DNA of 64,000 nucleotides from Tethya wilhelma. Its lineage: Eukaryota; Porifera; Demospongiae; Tethyida; Tethyidae. Location of the stretch: positions 15,080,095 to 15,144,094 of the forward strand of contig CAXIPT010000002.1 of the NCBI GenBank assembly GCA_964030475.1. Direction: 5' to 3'. A model generated the notes under the pieces. It saw only the letters and a list, made by a program, of their open reading frames with translations. It was not told the origin of the DNA and searched no databases. The position numbers were made by a program, and so were the translations under genes. Shown here piece after piece: positions 26,601 to 37,800 of the stretch (its first letter is position 1; the number at the start of each line of letters is the position of its first letter).

Positions 26601-29600
26601 AACAATAAAGACAGTAGGCACACTGAATGTTTCAGTGTAGTCTCTTCCGTTGGTTGGCACAGTAGTATAGTCCAGAGAGATTGAAAACAGATCCAATGTC
26701 TGTCCATCAGTTACATTTGAGCCAATTGTACCTTCAAACTGAAAAACTTGTGTATCTTCACCACTCACATAACTGAGAGGACTGAATGTATACGATGCTG
26801 TCAAACCATCAGGAGCTATTGAAAGGTCTTCTGATGAGACACTTAGTACGTTGGTAGGAGGGAGTGCTATTGTTAAGTTAGTGTGAATATCATAGTCTGG
26901 AGACATCTCATCAGCTCTTGAGATTGTAACTCTGAATGTGATAGTAACATCAGTGTAGGCTATCCTATTATGAGGAGAATGAGTAGAATATGAAAGAGAA
27001 GCAAATGAACGATTTCATTTCTATCACATTGTACCTTGTGGACAGGGTGGGGACAGCTTCTATATCTGGTTTAATGATATAAACTGTGATGGAATCGAGG
27101 ACTTCAACTAGTGCTTGTGAGGTGGTGTAATTAGTTTCAGCGATAAATGAGAATGGTGTTTAGTCAATGGTGTCATTTGCATCCCATGGTGGGGTGGTTG
27201 TGTTCTCAATAGTGATCTACCAGCAAAGAACTATCACATATTACTATATTGCTAAGAATTGAGCTCATGAATTATACCTGAATTTGTGGATGAATTAGCT
27301 GAAGTACAATGTTATCTCGAATGAAACTTTTATCCACAACATAGTAAGAAATGCTGATATCCTGAGTTAAACAGTTGATAGTGATGTACACTACATGCAT
27401 TGGTTTCAACACTATACCTGGATCTCTGCTCCAGTACCAACTGCAGAAACATTGAACTCTAGTTGAGCCATTATTTTGTGTTCATCAGTAGTGCCATTGT
27501 CAGCCATATTGTACACATCACCAAAATCAATAGAAACTTGATTCTGAGGCAAATAAACAAAACAATTGTGATTTACTATAGTTATCCAGACAAGAAATAC
27601 TAACTGTTTCTGTTATGTTAATGCTGTAAGTATTTGTGTCTGAATCTCCTGGTTCCACTGATACATTCAACAATGAGGCTCCAACATGCACCACCTCAAC
27701 ACCTCTAACCAGTAGTGGATAGTCCATAGGTGATGTTTGATTGAAGAACAATACAAGAGAAAGATGAGAAACAACATCCTGGATATGTGCAGTCAGTAAG
27801 TGGTGATAAAGTATCAGTTAATAATCACATATTTACAGTTTTTTATGTGTGCATGCTACACTACCTCTTGTGGGATGATGGTGATGTTCAATAGCACCTC
27901 TTCAGAAACTTGCACTGTGTTCAGCAATGTATCAGGGTTGGATGTAGTCACACTGGCAGAGAGGGTGGTGCACTCAAAAAAATCCTGTTGATATCAACAA
28001 TATGTTAGAAAGCTTACAGGTGTATCACAAGCTACTAAAACTCACTGATTTTTGCACATGTGAGTAGAATATTGAAGCATTCAACAGGTTACTGCAGTCA
28101 GTAATCGTGGTCAAGAATGTAGCATTCATTATGATGATAACATCTCGATCACACTCCATGCAGATGCTGCCACTGTTAGTGATATTCAAAGTCAAACCAG
28201 AGATTGACAGATTACTCTGTGTCATTGATTCCATTACCGATGTGTCATTGTACACTAAACCAAATCTGTAGAAAACATAATTGTATTTCAAGTCAGTTGC
28301 AACAGACTACCAATTGGACTTACCCAATGCTTTTTACTTGTAAAGCAACTATATCCAGCACAGTTGAATCAAAGTCAATAGTCAGGAGCAGTTCATTTGG
28401 TGGACCAGCAATTCCACCAACTGTCAGCTTCCAGGTTCCAACAGCACTGTCTTGATCATAGCGCAGCAGAGTCATCCCAAATGAGACAATATCTGGTTCA
28501 ACAATAAAGACAGTAGGCACACTGAATGTTTCAGTGTAGTCTCTTCCGTTGGTTGGCACAGTAGTATAGTCCAGAGAGATTGAAAACAGATCCAATGTCT
28601 GTCCATCAGTTACATTTGAGCCAATTGTACCTTCAAACTGAAAAACTTGTGTATCTTCACCACTCACATAACTGAGAGGACTGAATGTATACGATGCTGT
28701 CAAACCATCAGGAGCTATTGAAAGGTCTTCTGATGAGACACTTAGTACGTTGGTAGGAGGGAGTGCTATTGTTAAGTTAGTGTGAATATCATAGTCTGGA
28801 GACATCTCATCAGCTCTTGAGATTGTAACTCTGAATGTGATAGTAACATCAGTGTAGGCTATCCTATTATGAGGAGAATGAGTAGAATATGAAAGAGAAG
28901 CAAATGAACGATTTCATTTCTATCACATTGTACCTTGTGGACAGGGTGGGGACAGCTTCTATATCTGGTTTAATGATATAAACTGTGATGGAATCGAGGA
29001 CTTCAACTAGTGCTTGTGAGGTGGTGTAATTAGTTTCAGCGATAAATGAGAATGGTGTAGTAGAAGTGTTTGCAGGAATAAACATGGTGTATGTGAATAC
29101 ACATGTATCACTGATGTTGACAATGTTATCCGATGGGTTAAACATGTCACCAAGATATGGTAGGGTCCTAGCAGAGTAAAGAAATCAGTGACTATCATGA
29201 TGATATGAAATTCTCACAAGTGCTACAGTATTATGCTGTGCACACTATTCAACTCACATGCTCTCACTGAATGGATAGATCTCAACTGACAGTAGAGTAA
29301 CATCAAGGTCAATAGCAGATGGATCAACAACTGAGATGTAGTGATCAACTGAAACATTCAGAATGTGACCTTCAGGAACTGTAAGAGTTGATTCAAACTG
29401 TAGTGTGGTTTCAGCACCAACAAACAATGCTGGACTGGAGACATTCAAAGTTAAACTCAGCTCAGCTCCTTTGAAGGTTCCAGTGAACACCACAGGCTAG
29501 GAATAAATTGTACAGAGTTCAAAATATCAATGATCACATTTGCTGGATACAACAAAATGCTTAACAACATACATCTTCAGGACCGTATCTCAATCCTAGT

Positions 29601-32600
29601 TCAGAGGATGATGGAGACAAACTATAGTATTCGTCGATTGTAGCCGATATTGTGAAAGTGTCACTTGAGATTACAGCATCATCCATAATCTGGCAGTGTA
29701 AAACATTCATGTGTAATAATGGGGCACAGCAGTAATGAAATAAGCATGTACATACCTGGAGTTGTAGCCACACAATTGCAAAACATTGAATATTAAACTG
29801 TGACATTTCAATCAATTGTGGAGAAGGTTGTGTGAAGTTTACACTGCTGTCACTGCAACCAGGACCTCCTAGAATTTGACTGCTATTCAGTAGTGTGAAG
29901 TTATGAGGCAAGCCACTCTTGTCAGTCTCCATCATCAGAAGAATATCATATGCTACAAATGCTTCAGAAGTCTATAGTAAGATACCACAGATTTCTAAAA
30001 ATAGTACACATATTGAAAACTTGTTTAGCTTACTCTTCTTTGAATTACAACAATAACGTCCAGCACATCACCACCATCCCATGGTCCAGATGGAACGACA
30101 AAAATAGATGCCTTCACACAATCAAAAAAATGACATGAAATACACTCAATGTTAAGACATGCAATATATACATACTCGAAGTTGAGGATGAGACAAGAGG
30201 AGTTCCACCCTGTCTCTGGCCAGTGGTTCTTCAATTATAATACCTTCAATTGGAATGTCCTGCACATAGCAAGATCACAAACTAGTACTCACTTATTGTG
30301 GGTGAAAATCAAGTCAAAAATTTAGCCTACCTGAGTGTCTACTCCAGTGCCATTATAGCTGGAGATGTAAGCTTCAATGTACACAATAACTTTGTCTTCT
30401 TCATCAAGTACATTGTCATAACTGTTTAAGACAGCACCACCAAAAATAAAGCTTATATCCTAAAAATAATAAAACAAAAATTTAATTTAGCATTCAGATA
30501 CACTTATTCTTTAATTGGAGCTAATAATAATTATTACTCATTATAGTGTTATTAATTTTACTATCATACCTGTGAAGGCAAAATGGGAAAAGTGATAAAC
30601 AGTTTTTTCCCTCGAACCTCCTTTCTGTGTATTACTTAGTTGGGAATTCAGGCCAAAGGCCAAATTTATGGCAGTGCTAGTACTTTAGTATAAAGTGGGC
30701 TCATTTAAAGTTAAAATTTAATATTCTTAACTAAGAACTAACATGTTGGTCTTTCTACAAGTAAGGTGTATAATGTCTATGCTATTTAAACCAACAACAT
30801 CAGCGATGCTATGGTATACAATAACCATACACTAGTCTGTTGAGGAGAGTAATAGATCACCGTATTACTTACTGTACTTCCAGACTGAAATATATTTGTA
30901 GAGTTGTCAATTGTGTCACCAACTGCCAGTGATAGGTTGCTGAGAGAACTACCGATATGCATAACTTCACCATAGGTGATATTGAGAAGGAAGTCATTTG
31001 GTTGAATGTCAATGTGACTGACTTGTACTGACAATGGTAACACACCCTGTATAAATGTTACGTTAAAGTGCATCAATAGGCTTAGTTGACTGATATTATC
31101 AAAATGATAATTCATCTATGGTGACATACCTCAGGTAACACTACTGTTACATTCATGTAAACATGCTCTCCTATCTGAACATTTTCATCAGGTGTATCCC
31201 TGTTGGAAGTAGCGTAGTCAATAGAGAGCTGAGCTAAGTCAGTCATTATGGCTTGCTCTCCAGTGGTATTGTACTCTCTACCACTGTTCACTGCATCAAA
31301 TGGTAGGTTGTGCCACTCCAACAGGTGAGGAATGGTGTATGTGCTTGAAGAGTCAACACTATTAGTGAGACTTAAGTACACCCTGGCTTCAAGGATGTGG
31401 CTAGGCTCTAGCTCATCTGTACTGAAGATGATCTCTCCAGGATTGTCAGTATTGATAGAGTAGAGACGAGTGGTGCCATCCAGAAGGAACATTGTAGAGT
31501 CAGGGTCAGATGAGTTCAAGAGGAAGTATTCAGTGGAGTAGGTTACGGTGAGATTCAACCGAAAGGCATTGGTATTCACACTACTGGTAGTATGCTGCAC
31601 ACGTATTGACAATATGAGTATATCTCCAGCATCATACAAGGTAGTAAATGAATTAGGCACTGTAATAAGTGTTGGTTCAGCAATCTATGGGAAAAATAAA
31701 AGCAATAAAATACATACACACAAAATATGCATACACATGTATATGCACACCCACCCATCCACCCACCCACACACACACCTACACACCCACACCCACACCC
31801 ACACCCACACCCACACCCACACACTCACACACACACATGCAAAAAAATAATAAACTAACAAAAACAACATATACATATGTACACACCAATAACACCTGCA
31901 TACATAATTAAGTAATGCCAACCCTCTATATGCTTTTGGCAATTTCTTACCTTCAGTGTGATAGATTTATGACTCGTTTGAATACTGAAATCAGTCTCAA
32001 CAAAGGCTCTGTAGGTGATTGTCGATTCATCGACAAGGGAAGCAATGTTTTCAACAGTACAGTGTAAACCTATTTCAAAACACTCCTCCACGTCATCCAG
32101 TTCATTTTCTGCAGGAATAAGAACTTCACTGCCAAAGAAAAAGCTAATTGTTGTGTTTAGTTCATTTAGTGAAATGTTTTCTGATGTAAAAAGACCTACA
32201 AAGAAGGGAAAACGATAATAAATTATCAGTAGTAATTGATCAAACTTTGTTTCTTACTGTCACCAATGGAGAGAGTTGAATTGTATAATGCTGAGCCGAT
32301 AAAAACCACAAATGCATCATTGACAGTGACAAGTGGAGAATCTGCTAGAGATGGCACTAAAGTAATGTGTTCTACCCCTGTCAAAGATTGTGGTAAGCAG
32401 GCTAAACTTGTCATGTTGAATTGTTCCTCAATTGTTACATAGTGCGGAGAGGACTCTGTGTCTGTTGCTTCAACATCACTCCAGTGAATGACCCAAGACT
32501 CAAGTACAACGGGATCAATAGTCAGACCACCACAGGATGAATTAGAACAGACTACTGGATTTAGATTTAGGGCATTGTCATTTGGTAGAGACTGGAACAC

Positions 32601-34508
32601 AGTGTCTCCAGGATTGCAATATGAAACACCTGGGGCTACTCCTTGCACAATGGTGACCTCAAGAGTTAATTCAACTTTGTGAATGTCCAATGTAAATCTG
32701 AAAAGGAATATATGCATTAATGTTAATGTAGCAACTCAATGTATACTGCAGGATGATAAAACATACATTTCATGATATCCAAGCCGGCTGATGGTATCAT
32801 TTTCAAATGGTAGGCTCTCACATGACATTGGATCCTCAGAGGAAGTGACATTGAAGAAACACACTGTGATGTTATCAGTTGAGTTCAGATGTGGATCAAT
32901 ACTGAATGTGTAGTTCAGATCGTAGGTGGAGAAACTGGAGAAGCCTTCATTGTGGAACAACTCAAATGTGATGTTAAATGAGTCACCAGCATCTCCTTGA
33001 TGAGAGCTAATTTCGATTTCAATTGCTGGCATGCTAGCATTGACTGGAAACAGTACAGTGTCAAGAACATCAACTCGCTCAGAGGAAGCTGATTCAGCAG
33101 TATATCTCATCACAACTGTGACATTATCTGCCAATGTTTGGTCCTCACACTCCACCTCTGTAACAACTTGTCCAGTAAAAGTCAAAGTAATTTGTTCCTC
33201 AACACAAGAGCTGACACAATTATTGTCATTAATGCACACATCTGATGACACATTGTACACCAGAGCACCAAAATTCACCGTAATGATTTCAGTATGTGGC
33301 CCAGCAGAATTAATTTGTGTGATAGTTGGATTGGGAGGCATGGCTCCATCAAGTGTGCAGTTATTGGATGTCGAGTTACAGAGCTGTGGAATTGATACCA
33401 AATTTGAAGGCGTAGAAAAGTCTATGTCTGTCACTTCAGTATAGAAATGAGTGTTCATGTTATGGCTGAAGTCAGGGAACCTAACGGAGATATCGAGCTC
33501 TGAAGATACACATGGCAATATCACAGGCAGACGAATTACAAAGATGTCCCCAACATTAGGAGGAAATGTGTTTCGCCTGCGATCCATACCATCATAAAAT
33601 GGAAGGCGAAGAGACCAACGTCCAACGAATGGTGAGGCTGAAACAAAGTCTCTATTTTGTGGACTACTCAGTTGTAAGGTCAATTGATCATAATTTGATT
33701 GATCATGATAATAGGCACGGAAAGAGAAATAGAGAACTGACTTCGGTACAACAAACTTGCTAACTTGAAGAGTGACACTGACTATAAAAGTGCTGTGAGA
33801 AACTAGTTGAGAAACAACAAGGAATGGGTTAGAGTCTGCTGGGATTGTATGGGTGGTCAATGCAGCATCGTATGGAGAAACAGTGATGGACGGATTATCT
33901 TTGGGTGAATAGGAGGTGAGACTAAGGTAAGGACTAGTAGGCCCCACTGATAGCACAAGGCTACTGATGTTTGATGAGGTAGTATTGAGTTCCAACGTTA
34001 ATGAAATCAAACTTCCAGCCCCAAGAGATGTCGCAAATGAACTGTTATTATTGACTTCTGTATCAAGTGTTAGTGGGTATGTACAGTCTCCAGTTGGTGA
34101 GATATTATCAGTTGTACTCACAAGGAAATCACATTCAATATTTGATGATGAAACTTGTACTGATAATTCAGTGGAAGGTTCAGTTGGCAGAAAGGTTGTA
34201 GCAATTTCCAATAGATAGTCACTTTGATGAATAACAAAATCTATTGTTGAATAATTTCTACTATCATCTGTTATCAACAACATGAGATCACTGTTGTCAA
34301 GCATCACTGCACTGCCATCCAGTGAGCAGTCACCCACACTGAGGAGCACAGAACAAACCACAGGAACACCATGACAAAAGCTTCCACCAGATGGGACGAT
34401 CTCTGATTCACACGTAATGACAAATGCTCCATCAGCTCCTCTTTGCAGAATTGCTAGAAAGCACATAAAGGTTATGACAATTGTTGAAGTGAACTTTTCT
34501 CCAGACAT
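16444..34508 (-). CDS. EVC2: EVC2/limbin-like receptor with giant modular ectodomain
   Basis: The start is ATG at 34506-34508, followed by a hydrophobic signal peptide (ITFMCFLAILQRG). I could place 36 ectodomain exons by GT-AG sites, the first being 34508-32767 and the last 21412-21044. Their phases join without a break into the membrane exon (20976-20740), about 3,400 codons so far. The helix WVILLCILLGTATGCGMALL is followed by basic WRKRH, then small exons rich in E, K, Q and L that form coiled coils down to about 16500. In vertebrates EVC2 is a single-pass protein that pairs with EVC at the ciliary base and modulates Smoothened signalling. Membrane helix, coiled-coil tail and divergent EVC partner support the call, while the ectodomain is far larger than in vertebrates. 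Oddities are an in-frame TAA at 27160-27162 and an uncertain last exon. Confidence 0.72.
20740..20976 (-). other. membrane-spanning exon of the EVC2-like gene
   Basis: This exon starts in phase 0 after TACCTAG and ends at CGG|GTAAGT. It encodes a short juxtamembrane stretch, a helix of about 24 hydrophobic residues with an internal GTATGCG, and a positively charged stop-transfer segment (HYWRKRH). The charge pattern gives type I topology: ectodomain outside, coiled coils inside. Confidence 0.85.
25263..29058. repeat. 1,899-bp near-identical tandem duplication inside the EVC2-like gene
   Basis: 25263-27161 and 27162-29058/29060 match base for base, introns included, with only a few substitutions seen (for example GGAGAAC/GAAGAAC near 25850/27749, CATCTCA/CATCCCA near 26578/28477). 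Each unit carries exons of 540, 220, 120, 174, 126 and 84 nt plus parts of two others. The breakpoints share AATGGTGT, and two extra T bases sit at the junction. The fused exon (27216-27035) keeps the phase but contains a TAA. Confidence 0.93.
31736..31845. repeat. (CACCCA)n / (CA)n microsatellite
   Basis: A run of CACACCCACACCCACAC units lies in the intron between 31684 and 31951 of the EVC2-like gene. Long cysteine-glycine or threonine-histidine readings over this stretch are translation of the repeat, not protein. Confidence 0.9.
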
Positions 34509-34884
34509 AGCTGAAAGATGACTGATGTCTACAGCTAGATCACAATTACCTAATTAACAAAAGTAATGTTTACTATGTTAAAGACATAAGTGCAGTAGCA
34601 ATTTGACACTTTTGATTTGATAAGCATTCTTTCACTATCCACACATATTAATACCCAGTGCCACATGCAACCAATTTTAATTACCAAATGTTCTCTGTTG
34701 TCCATTTAGTGACCTGAGCTGTAAACAAGAAAAACAGTAAGCAGCTGCAAAGTGTGAATCTCAAATATGTTGATTTCTAGTCAAGTGTCTGTTTTACTCC
34801 ACTTTGGATAAGTTGTGGACATCGTGTTTGTAGTATCAAGAAATGTAGCATAGTGGCAATCTATTGACCAGCTACAATATTAGC
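34509..34884. promoter_or_regulatory. shared divergent promoter region of the EVC-like and EVC2-like genes
   Basis: 376 bp separate the two start codons, and both genes are transcribed outward, so one bidirectional promoter is the natural reading. The interval is AT-rich and shows no CpG island or obvious TATA pair. 5' UTR exons may also lie here (for example a possible donor near 34720, AGCTGTAAACAAG). The existence of a common promoter is inference from geometry. Confidence 0.55.
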
Positions 34885-37800
34885 ATGGAATGTGCCTCTA
34901 TTCAAGACAGGGAAAGTGCTACTTCAAGCTCCTGGATAGTGCTACTACTGCTTGTTGTGAGTATCACTAGCAGTGCATTGGGAACTCTAATAGTGTTCTA
35001 CTGCAAGAAATCTGGACAAATCAGAAAGAGAGTAGGGATTTACTTCCTTTGTACATAATAGTATTATTTTAAATAATAATTTGGTCTACACAATATTGAT
35101 TGCAGAGTTTGTATGACTATCGTGAATTCCATTCAGAAGAGACTGGGGCTGTTGACTCTAACAGCAAGTGTTCAACAGTCTCCCTCGAGTCATGGGTTAT
35201 GGTACACGAAGAAGTGGAGATTGAACAAGAAATTGATAACGATAGAAATGCAACACCAGTAAATCTTGTTGAGTCAGTCAACAGTGAAATTCTAACATTC
35301 GAGGTTTGAAATTAGTATGACAATGATCACTAGTACGTAATACAATCTAGACTTCAACCTTTACAGGGAAGCGATACAGAAAGCACGTTGAACATATCTG
35401 AGGAGGACATAGAAGTTCATTCTGATATTTGGGAAACAATGTCCTTTTCAGAGATTCTATCATACCAGAGCAGGTGACTTGCCTTGTTTAGTGACTAGAC
35501 AGTAATCACACTTAGCATATATACATCATTTACAATCACTGACCAAGGGAGTCAATATTTCACTGTGCTGAGATTTACTTATATAGAACTGTATTCACAT
35601 TATAATTGATCAATGCTGCTTTATACCAAACAGTGGGAAAATGTTTGAGGTCATATACAAAGAAGAAAGAAACACTCTTTTGAGGTTAGAGTCAAGCTTT
35701 ATCCAGGAGAGAGCTGACTTGTTTCTAACCATGTTGGAAAAAATCCCTGCCAAGCTTGTTAAAGCTGATACTGCTAATCTAGCATGGCAGCCCAAAGCAA
35801 TTAGCTATTGCAAAAGTGCATTTCTACGGGCAAAACAACAAACAATATCAGCTGCTATGAGACACATGACCAGCACAGAGACACCATGTGAAACATCCAT
35901 AGGGCACTGCTGGGTAAGTCACAGAACAACTGCAGACAATTATATGTTACTACATTTCTGTTACCATTATAGAGTGAGATTGCTTCACAGCTGATTGAGT
36001 ATGTAAGATTCACACTGGAAGAAGAAACACTAACAGACAATATTCAGGTAAATTATATAATTATTATAGTGTTGTTTCAATTTTTTTCCCCACTAACCAA
36101 TAGTTCACTTTGAACACAAGCGTATATTACAGCATAAAAATGTATATTTTACTTTACGGATGTGTTTGCATAATTTTTATCACAGGTAGAGGAAGCAATG
36201 GATGACTTCAACCTAATTTGGAACAAGTTTGAGCAAGTACAAGCACATTTCTACACTAAAGCTATCAAGGTCAGGTTGTGAGGAACCATTTTGGGTCTTG
36301 TGTCATGATTACCACCATACAGGTCGTGGAGAGGCACTTCACTTACAAGCAAAAAATTGTGAACATCCTGAGATTCAACAGTGATGAGGTATAATAATTG
36401 CATGCCAGTAATGATATACCATCAGCATCTCATTCCACAAATAACACACAGATTCTAGAAGAACTAGAGGCTAAAATACAGCAGCACATAGGAGCCTCAC
36501 TAAACACACTCACAGTTTATGGTTTCTCAGAAGTCAATTATCCAGGTTTACACAGACAAATATCAACCCAATTAACTCAAGTTTGGCAAAAGATTATTGA
36601 AGATCACCAACATGGTAACTATTTGGTACAAAATAAAAAAAAACAACAAAATTAACAGAATAATAATGGATAACCAACTATAGATCATGCAGCATGGTTT
36701 TCCCAAAACCGAGAGATGTGGGAAGAGAATGACTACCAATTTCAATCTGAGCAAACAAGAATTAGAAATCAAATTAACCTGAGTATCGAAGATGGGGTAA
36801 TTCAATCGTGTTCCTGTTGATGCAGATGCATTAGTTATTCTGCATACCACATCTTTTGACAGAGAAATGCTGTGCACAATGACAAAATGTCTGTTAATGA
36901 GTACATGTCATCTTATTCCGATCTGTTAAAATCACAAATTGAGGAAAACATGAAAAGTGAACGCCTTGATATTCAGCGTACAGTTACAATGGTGTGGTCT
37001 TCATTTGAGGTATGTTTTATTCCACAATGTTGAAACTAAAATTTTACACAGTACTTTATTTTGAGGGATTTACATGGATAACAAGTCATACAGTACAATG
37101 TAATATACGCTCTGACACACACATGCATGTGTTAGAGGAGGTTGCAAGTGCACAACTAATTAGAGATCACGGGGATAACATTGATTGCTAGAGACTACAA
37201 TCTTAAATTGCTAAATCAGCGATCTTTTTCTGCTGAGTCAACAGTACACGGAGAAAAATTGCTTGCTGATCAGGTAGAAAAAGATCGCTGACTCAACAAT
37301 TTTTAAGATCTGCTGTGTGATCTCTAATTGCACACTTGCAACCTCCCCTAACACATGTGTAGTCTCAATCATAAATTTAACAAAACACTTTTCATAATAA
37401 AACTAATGAAATTTAAGTACCTTGATAGCTACATGTACAGCATAAACTTATATTGCAAACACTCTGCTTAGGATTCTGGAGACCAGCACTTGGAGGAAGG
37501 CATGAGAATGGAAAGAAGAGTTTTTTCTCAGTTACTACATGACTTAGGAGCAGGAACATCATTGATGGAATTGATTGAGCACATGCAAACAGAGTTTCAT
37601 TGTAAGTAAATGGTTATCAAGTAGTTCACCAACACAAGCAATAGAACTGCCAATGGCCCATGATAGGTATACACAATAAAGTTTAATAGACCCTAAACAT
37701 GGAAACATTACTTCCACATCAAAATCATGGAAGGTATTGAAAGTTAATACATACTGAAACCAAATTACAGCAACCCTCATGGAGTCGAGAGAAGCAAAGT

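Larger units (their letters stand above)
21044..34508 (-). other. ectodomain of repeated DUF11-like beta-sandwich modules
   Basis: Asn-rich modules repeat a pattern of the type (F/I)G-x-(V/I)-(Y/T)-N-x-x-D-N...D-x-I...V. Examples are VNFGALVYNVSSD (33.25 kb), IFGGAVLNSYDNVLDEEDK (30.44 kb), LGDMFNPSDN (29.15 kb), IDFGDVYNMADNGTTDEHK (27.53 kb and its copy at 25.63 kb), FGDVINLPDN (24.0 kb) and IGTIYNPPDGMNDENDV (21.7 kb). Similar patterns occur in DUF11 and isopeptide-type adhesin domains of bacteria; I infer an adhesive or ligand-binding stalk. Many N-x-S/T sites fit a glycosylated, secreted region. The fold assignment rests on motif resemblance only. Confidence 0.6.

Noticed and set aside
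31576..31942. Cys/Gly- or Thr/His-rich protein readings on both strands
   Set aside because: They are translations of the CACCCA microsatellite inside an intron.
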